The notes under the pieces: model-generated
Databases searched by the model: none
What the model was told of the DNA's origin: nothing
The model's input: only the letters and a program-made list of their open reading frames with translations
Part shown: positions 58,701 through 64,000 of the stretch, one piece after another
How positions within the stretch are numbered: the first letter of the stretch is position 1
Layout of the letters: the number at the start of each line of letters is the position of its first letter
Assembly (NCBI GenBank): GCA_026261815.1
Contig: JAMPIT010000300.1
Span: 1,550,001 to 1,614,000, forward strand
Direction: 5' to 3'
From: Monarcha castaneiventris obscurior
Lineage: Eukaryota > Chordata > Aves > Passeriformes > Monarchidae
Length of the DNA: 64,000 nucleotides
Program-made: the position numbers and the translations under genes

Positions 58701-61700
58701 ATCTGATTTATCTGCAGGCCCTTCTGGTTGCCTCCAAAACCTTGTGAGCAGCTCCTGCTGTGTGTGAACCTGTATTATCCCTCTTTTTCCCCCCAGGAAT
58801 GTGCCTGTTCCCACTCTCCACACGATTCTTCCCAGCTTCCAGGCCCTGCTGCTGCCGTAATGCCATCTAATTATGCTCCTTATCAGCTTTCTCGGGAAGC
58901 AGTTTGTTGTTGTGCACCATCTTCGGCGTCTTCTGGGAGCTGCCAGTTCTCCTGCCTTTCCTGATTGCACATTGCCATCCAGGAGAGCTCCTCCAGCACA
59001 GCCCTGATGGCTGTCAGCTGCTCATTATTTTGTTATTTCTATCAGCCTGCCTCGCTGTGCCGTTGGGAAGGGACGCTCAGGTGATCCAAAGCTTCTCCTA
59101 TTCCCGAATCTCCTGGGATGCGAGTTAAGGACTGGCCTGATAACGCTGCAGAGCTGAAGGGAGGGGGTGGCTGAAAGCTCCTGAAATCCTCCCGGCGGTG
59201 ACCCGGGGTGGGACTGAGCGGAGAAGGAGTTCCCCGGGGGAAAGAGATCCAGAACTGGCCAATTTTTCTGTGTTGGATTGCGTGTGGGAAGTGGGGCTCT
59301 GGCATCTCCTGTTGCTCTCCATGCATTTGGAGATGGGCTGGAAAAGCAGCTCTGCCCATGTCTTGGCTCTTCAGGACCTTCATATCCTCGGCTCAGGAGG
59401 ACCAAGGTGTCCCCACCTCTATATCCCCGTTTTTGGGGTCCCTGCCTCACACTCCTGAGGTTCCCATGCTGGCCCAAACATCTTTTTGTGTCTCCTGCAG
59501 CCACGTGGAGTCAAGAGCTGCTGGAAAGGCGTCTCCCAGAGGGAGGAATTCCAGCTGCCCTCGGGGATGTTCCACGCTCGGCTCCCGGCTGTTTCCGGGT
59601 GCGATTTAGTCTCAGGTTTAACAAACGCTCTCGCTCGCCTGGAGTAATGAAGCAGCGAGATAAAAGACAGGGCCACGGAAGGTTGTTAAAAAATTACTTG
59701 CAAATTAACGTGAGGACAAAGTGTGTGAGTTAATATCGTCTAAAGACCCTTGAAAGCGGCGCTGGCGCGTGCACCCTCCGAGCACCGACGTTCCCAGGCA
59801 CAACTACACTGGTAAACCGAGCCCAGGGGGCTTGATTAACAGGAAATTTTCAGAATGCCAATTAGAGCAAAGTTTACCGAACAAATTGTTTGCACTTGTA
59901 CCCTAGAACCATCATGAATTTTAATTCTGCATGGATTTATGTGGCTGAAACAATAATTAAAGATACATGAACGCCTCACGTTCAGGAGAATCCCCCAGGG
60001 CTGTGCTGGAGTTTTGGGTGGGGAAGGGGGTGAGGAGCCTGTTTGGGCAGGAGCTGCTCTCTCCTGGGGGGACATGGGGTGGAGAAGGCTTTTCCCTATG
60101 GAAATGAGCAGTTCTCCAAGTACTGAGCTCCCGGATTTGTGCTGCATTTTGTCTTTGATTCCTTTTTTCTCTCTTTTTTCCTTCTTCATTTCTGTAATCT
60201 GACAAAAAATGATGCATGGGATGTTCTCCCAATAAACAGTGGCTTGTCTTTTCCTGCCTCCTGCTTTTGGAGGCTGTGGGATGTTAAATGAGCTCCTTGG
60301 CTACCCCAAAACTGGGGCCTTACCCCTCCCTGCAGCCTGGGAGGGTACATGGGAATCCTTTTTCTCCTTGTCCCTGTTCCTGCTCAACCTGTCCCAGGTT
60401 TGGATGTGGGGGAAAGGTACCTGGGGATGGATCCCTTTTCTCCTTATTCCCACTCAGCCATTCCCAGGTTTGGCTATGGGGGAAAGGCCTGGAATCCCCA
60501 GGGAGCAGCTTTTCCCCCACCCCGGGGGGAGTCAGAGGCAGCGGTGTGATGTAAATGTGCGTCTTCATTTGAATTCCTCTCCCCCTCTCCTGGTTGCTGG
60601 TAAATAAGTTACACGTATTTTTAGAAGAAGTTATTTTCTGTCACTGCACTTTTAAATGTCAAGCTCCTGGAGAGGAAGTCTTCAAGAGAGTTTAAGGTCA
60701 GCCAGGCTTTAAGGAAGAAATACAGGTAGGGAAGAGCAGCAGTGGTCGGGCTTTGGTCCAGCCTAAGCCTGGCTGTGGTTTAAATGCTGGGCAAGCAGGA
60801 GCATTCCACACAGAGGTGAAAGCCAGGGGCACAGCTCTCCCTGTCCCTCAGCTATGGAAAAATGGAAAACTTTGAACAAAAAATGCTGGATGAAAATTCT
60901 ATGTTGTGTTGGTTGAGGAGCACTGATGAATAATTAATCCCCCCAAAGGTCGGTTTACAAATGATTAATTAACCTGAAGAGAAGTTGTCCTCATTGGCAC
61001 TATCTGCTGTCCTGAACAGCTTCATCATGTCTGCATGGGATGTTTTAACATGATTATCTGGGAAAAGGATTGAGGAACCTCGGAGCAAACAGAGGGCCAG
61101 CAGCAGGCGTGGGGGGCACAGCGGCTCCTCAGGCTTTGCTGGGCCACTGTGGGGTAAACCAGGCTCAGGCACTGCTGGACCTGCTCAGGTAGTGCTGGGA
61201 AGGTGCTGAAATTGCACAGGAAACAGTTCAGCATTTGTTTTCCTGCTTTAATGTGGGAGTGTGGCTCTGCTGCCGGGAATGCTGCTCCCGGATCTCCCGC
61301 TGGGACTAATGGCTGTGGGGACACGGGCAGGGCAGGCAGGCCTGGCGTCCCAGGGCTCGCTGCATTTGTTAGCAGCCATTTCTCATGTGCATTTATTAGC
61401 AAAGTGCTCCTTAAAAGCTCTTCCAGTGTCTGGAGTCACTCCTGGCTCATCCCTGGATGTCTCCAGTGAGCAGCGTCTCTGCTGGAGCTGCCTCACCCTC
61501 AGCCGGGTCCTGAGGAACTGCGGCTGCTGGGGACCCCCTCAACCCCTCTGCCCCCTGATTCAGGCTCCAGCAGAGCCCCCAGCTCTTGCCAGCATCACTT
61601 ATGATGCTGATATTGATTTTTTTAAATTAATGGATGTGTTTTACTTTGGCAGAGGCAGTGGCTGAAGGCTGGGCCTCCGCAGTGCCTCTCCCAGGACAAA

Positions 61701-62199
61701 TTTGTGGAAACCTTGTCATATCAGAAAGTTGCTGTTCCTCCAGCCACTTCTTCTTCCTTTCCCTCCCAAAATCAGCAGGACACCGGGCTCTTCTTGCACT
61801 AAGAACAATCTGCCCCTCTCCCTGACACAGCTCCTACATTGCTCAAATTAAGTTGATTTATTCTTACCTTTTTTAATCCATAAGGTGGCAAAAGCAGCAC
61901 AATGACACCTGAGTGATCCCTGCCCTTAAGTGGGGGAGGTTTCCCAAATGTTCCAGCTCAGCTCCACTGTTTCCAGGAGCAGAAGGATCACAGAAAGCAC
62001 AGAAAGAGTCTGGGGGACAACACAACAAAAATTCCCATTGTGAGCAGTTGGGTTTAACTTTGTCCAGCAGGGCTGGACACCAAAAGGGGAGTCTAAAGTG
62101 CTGCTTTGGTGGGGTGTGCAGCCTTAACTGGGTTCAGTGACCCATACTGGTCATACTGGCCACTGAACTGGGCATTTGGGGTTCAAACTGAAAGGGAAG
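55761..62199. other. Long intergenic stretch, no gene seen
   Basis: Over 6 kb without a recognisable CR1. Blocks at about 55,920-56,260 and 59,640-59,960 are AT-rich, look unique and are candidate conserved elements. A T-run lies near 56,990-57,004. Frames up to 159 codons (59025-59504, minus) have no recognisable domain. Confidence 0.5.
60354..60500. repeat. Imperfect tandem duplication of about 77 bp
   Basis: Both units contain CTTTTTCTCC or CCCTTTTCTCC, then CCCAGGTTTGG, an A/C-variable base, TGTGGGGGAAAGG or TATGGGGGAAAGG, and CTGG. The second unit is slightly shorter. Confidence 0.8.
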
Positions 62200-62436
62200 A
62201 CTAGGTTGGATATGTGGGAGGAATCGTTGGCTGTGAGGGTGGGGAGGCCCTGGCACAGGGTGCCCAGAGCAGCTGTGGCTGCCCCTGGGTCCCTGGCAGT
62301 GCCCAAGGCCAGGCTGGACATTGGGGCTTGGAGCAGCCTGGGACAGTGGAAGGTGTCCCTGCCATGGCAGGGGGTGGGATGGGATGATTTTAAAAGTCCC
62401 TTCCAATCCAAACCTTTCTGGGATTCCCTGATTCAG
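62200..62436 (+). mobile_element. CR1 LINE 3' fragment (main subfamily)
   Basis: Sense copy from TAGGTTGGATATGTGGGAGG through GTGAGGGTGGGGAGGCCCTG to CTTTCTGGGATTCCCTGATT. Confidence 0.93.
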
Positions 62437-63512
62437 CACAATTGTCTGTGGGCCTGGGTGCTGATGGACCCTCTGGATTCAGCGCAGAGATGCCCATGCA
62501 CAGCTTGATGTCACCACTCAGCTGCTGAACCACCAAGCTTTCCCCACCTGGCTGCCAATCCATGCAAAACCCCTCCCAAAGTGCTGGAACTGGGATCAGC
62601 GGGGTCATGGGGATCATCCAAGTGACATCCGAGTTGCAGCACCCACAGTGTCAGCTCTGCCTGGTGCTTCTGCAGCTCAGGCACCTCCTGGAGCTCCAGC
62701 TTTAATCCCCGTATTTCTGCATTTGTAGGGGTTTTTTTTAGAAGCATGAAAATGATTTACAACATTTCACGTTGCATTTTTTTTAATCCCTCAAAATGAA
62801 AACAAATCTTTTCTCCACTTCGCCCGATTTCAAGGCCTCGCTTTTGTTCAGCTCTCGCCGAAAAAAAATATGGGTGAGAGGAACTCCTAAAATCCCCAAC
62901 CACTGGAAAGAAAATTGGGATTTTTCCAAGTTAAGTACTCTGACAGAGCGAGCGTGCATGTTTAATTTGAAAATGTTGATTCCAAATGGATTTTTGTTTA
63001 AAAAAAGCTTTCCTCAAGCAAGTCAATATTTGTAATCAAATTGAAATTTCCTCTGGGAATTATTTATTTTCATGAGGTCTAATTTTTGCATGGAAAAATT
63101 CTACGCAGGAAGGGTTTAAGGCACTTTAAAGCCGCTTTAGGAATCTGGGAGATGGGAGGGGGCTGGGAAATCCCACTCAGGCTGAGCCCACTTGCCTTTG
63201 ATGAGGGTGAGCTGATGAAAGAGTTTATAGTGACTCTTTCTTCTTTGAAGAGGGAAAAGAGTGAGCAGGAAGAAAGGGGAGGAATTGGAAGGGAGGAGAC
63301 GTCCAAAACCAGTTCCCTCCCGCTCCTCTCCTTTATATTCCTTGAAAATCGAGAATAAAAAATCCACGTGGCCTGGGATTCCCCTTGGAAATGCTGGACA
63401 TCAAAGTGAGGGACCTGAGCTGGGCTTGTGGGGCTCGTGCATGGCCAGAGGGGACAAGGGGCACTCTGGGGAGGTGTGGAGCTCCCCTGCCACCCTGTCC
63501 CCCTACATGTCC
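62437..63512. other. Intergenic DNA, no gene seen
   Basis: The middle part (62.75-63.05 kb) is AT-rich with A-runs. No repeat or gene recognised. Confidence 0.5.
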
Positions 63513-63608
63513 CTGTCCATCACAGGTCCATGTCTACCACAGGTCCACATCCAGCACAGGTTTGTGTCCACCAGTGGTTCCTGTCCACCACAGGTCCATG
63601 TCCACCAC
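63513..63608. repeat. 18-bp imperfect minisatellite, about 5 units
   Basis: Units resemble GTCCACCACAGGTCCATG with scattered changes. Because 18 is a multiple of 3 without stops, it keeps frames open on both strands (for example the 222-codon plus frame 63261-63929), which I do not take as a gene. Confidence 0.85.
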
Positions 63609-64000
63609 AGCCCGAGGAACCCCACCTGCGCTGCCCGACCTGCTGGACATCTCCTGGTGCAGCAGGAGCACTCCTGGGACACCGCAGCTCCTCTGTGGAC
63701 ATCCCACCACGGCCCCAGGGAGGGACAGGCACGGGATGCTGCTGCTCCTGTGTTAACAGAGCTCCAAACCTCAGGAGAAGCAGCCACAGGACTCCTCCAG
63801 CACCACAGGGAAAATTGTCATGGCACAACCTCAAGACGATTTTCCTGCAGGATCTCTGTCCATTTCAGAGCAGCACTTGGAGTTAATGATGTGCCTAGTT
63901 TCCATTATTATGCCTTTTATTTTTTTTAATTATTACAAATCGCCTGCTTTCATGTTTCTCTTCATGATGGTGCTCTGGGAACACGACGGAGTGGTAGGAA

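Noticed and set aside
63261..63929. 222-codon plus frame with His/Pro repeats
   Set aside because: The repeats are the 18-bp minisatellite, which keeps several frames open on both strands; no domain or splice context.
1..64000. CRISPR arrays, bacterial operons, phage or intact viral genes
   Set aside because: No regular repeat-spacer arrays, no Shine-Dalgarno-linked gene runs, and no complete retroviral gene. Content is that of a vertebrate nuclear genome.

Overview
This window looks like vertebrate nuclear DNA from a bird, probably a songbird. The evidence is the density of CR1 LINE 3' ends. About twenty copies end in the avian CR1 terminal octamer pattern (ATTCTATG-like), and most belong to one GC-rich subfamily. 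The only gene I can assemble has typical eukaryotic introns and a CpG-island first exon. There is no prokaryotic gene organisation, operon, CRISPR array or intact virus.

Left part (about 1-15,480). The minus strand carries DELE1, the mitochondrial stress messenger that activates the HRI kinase (EIF2AK1). I can place eight coding exons with GT/AG splice sites and consistent phases: 15045-15145, 14866-14962, 14635-14755, 14173-14316, 5882-5965 (or 5975), 5023-5165, 4025-4183 and 3078-3170. They encode the targeting peptide, a hydrophobic helix, a divergent linker and the first Sel1-type helical repeats, about 314 codons. I cannot find the last Sel1 repeats and the C-terminus in 1-3077, so the gene probably continues off the left edge. 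The promoter is a CpG island at about 14,580-15,480. It contains a previously unremarked 30-bp tandem repeat and is followed immediately by a diverged duplicated sequence and a probable LTR (15,480-16,590).

Right part (about 16,600-64,000). I find no convincing protein-coding gene in 47 kb. In mammals the region upstream of DELE1 is an intergenic interval leading to PCDH1, and this stretch is plausibly the avian counterpart (inference from gene order, not from sequence). It holds young CR1 3' ends in both orientations, older CR1/L3-like LINE pieces, several small minisatellites (40/41-bp at 49.66-49.94 kb, 66/67-bp at 30.77-30.92 kb, 18-bp at 63.51-63.61 kb, about 77-bp at 60.35-60.50 kb), and single-copy AT-rich tracts that could be conserved non-coding elements.

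Most long open frames in this half lie in stop-poor CR1 DNA. One exception is a 302-codon minus-strand frame at 30365-31273 that is not obviously transposon-derived. I did not find a strong candidate for a new biological system. The most checkable points are the DELE1 gene structure, the promoter repeat and LTR, the inverted CR1 pairs, and that orphan frame.
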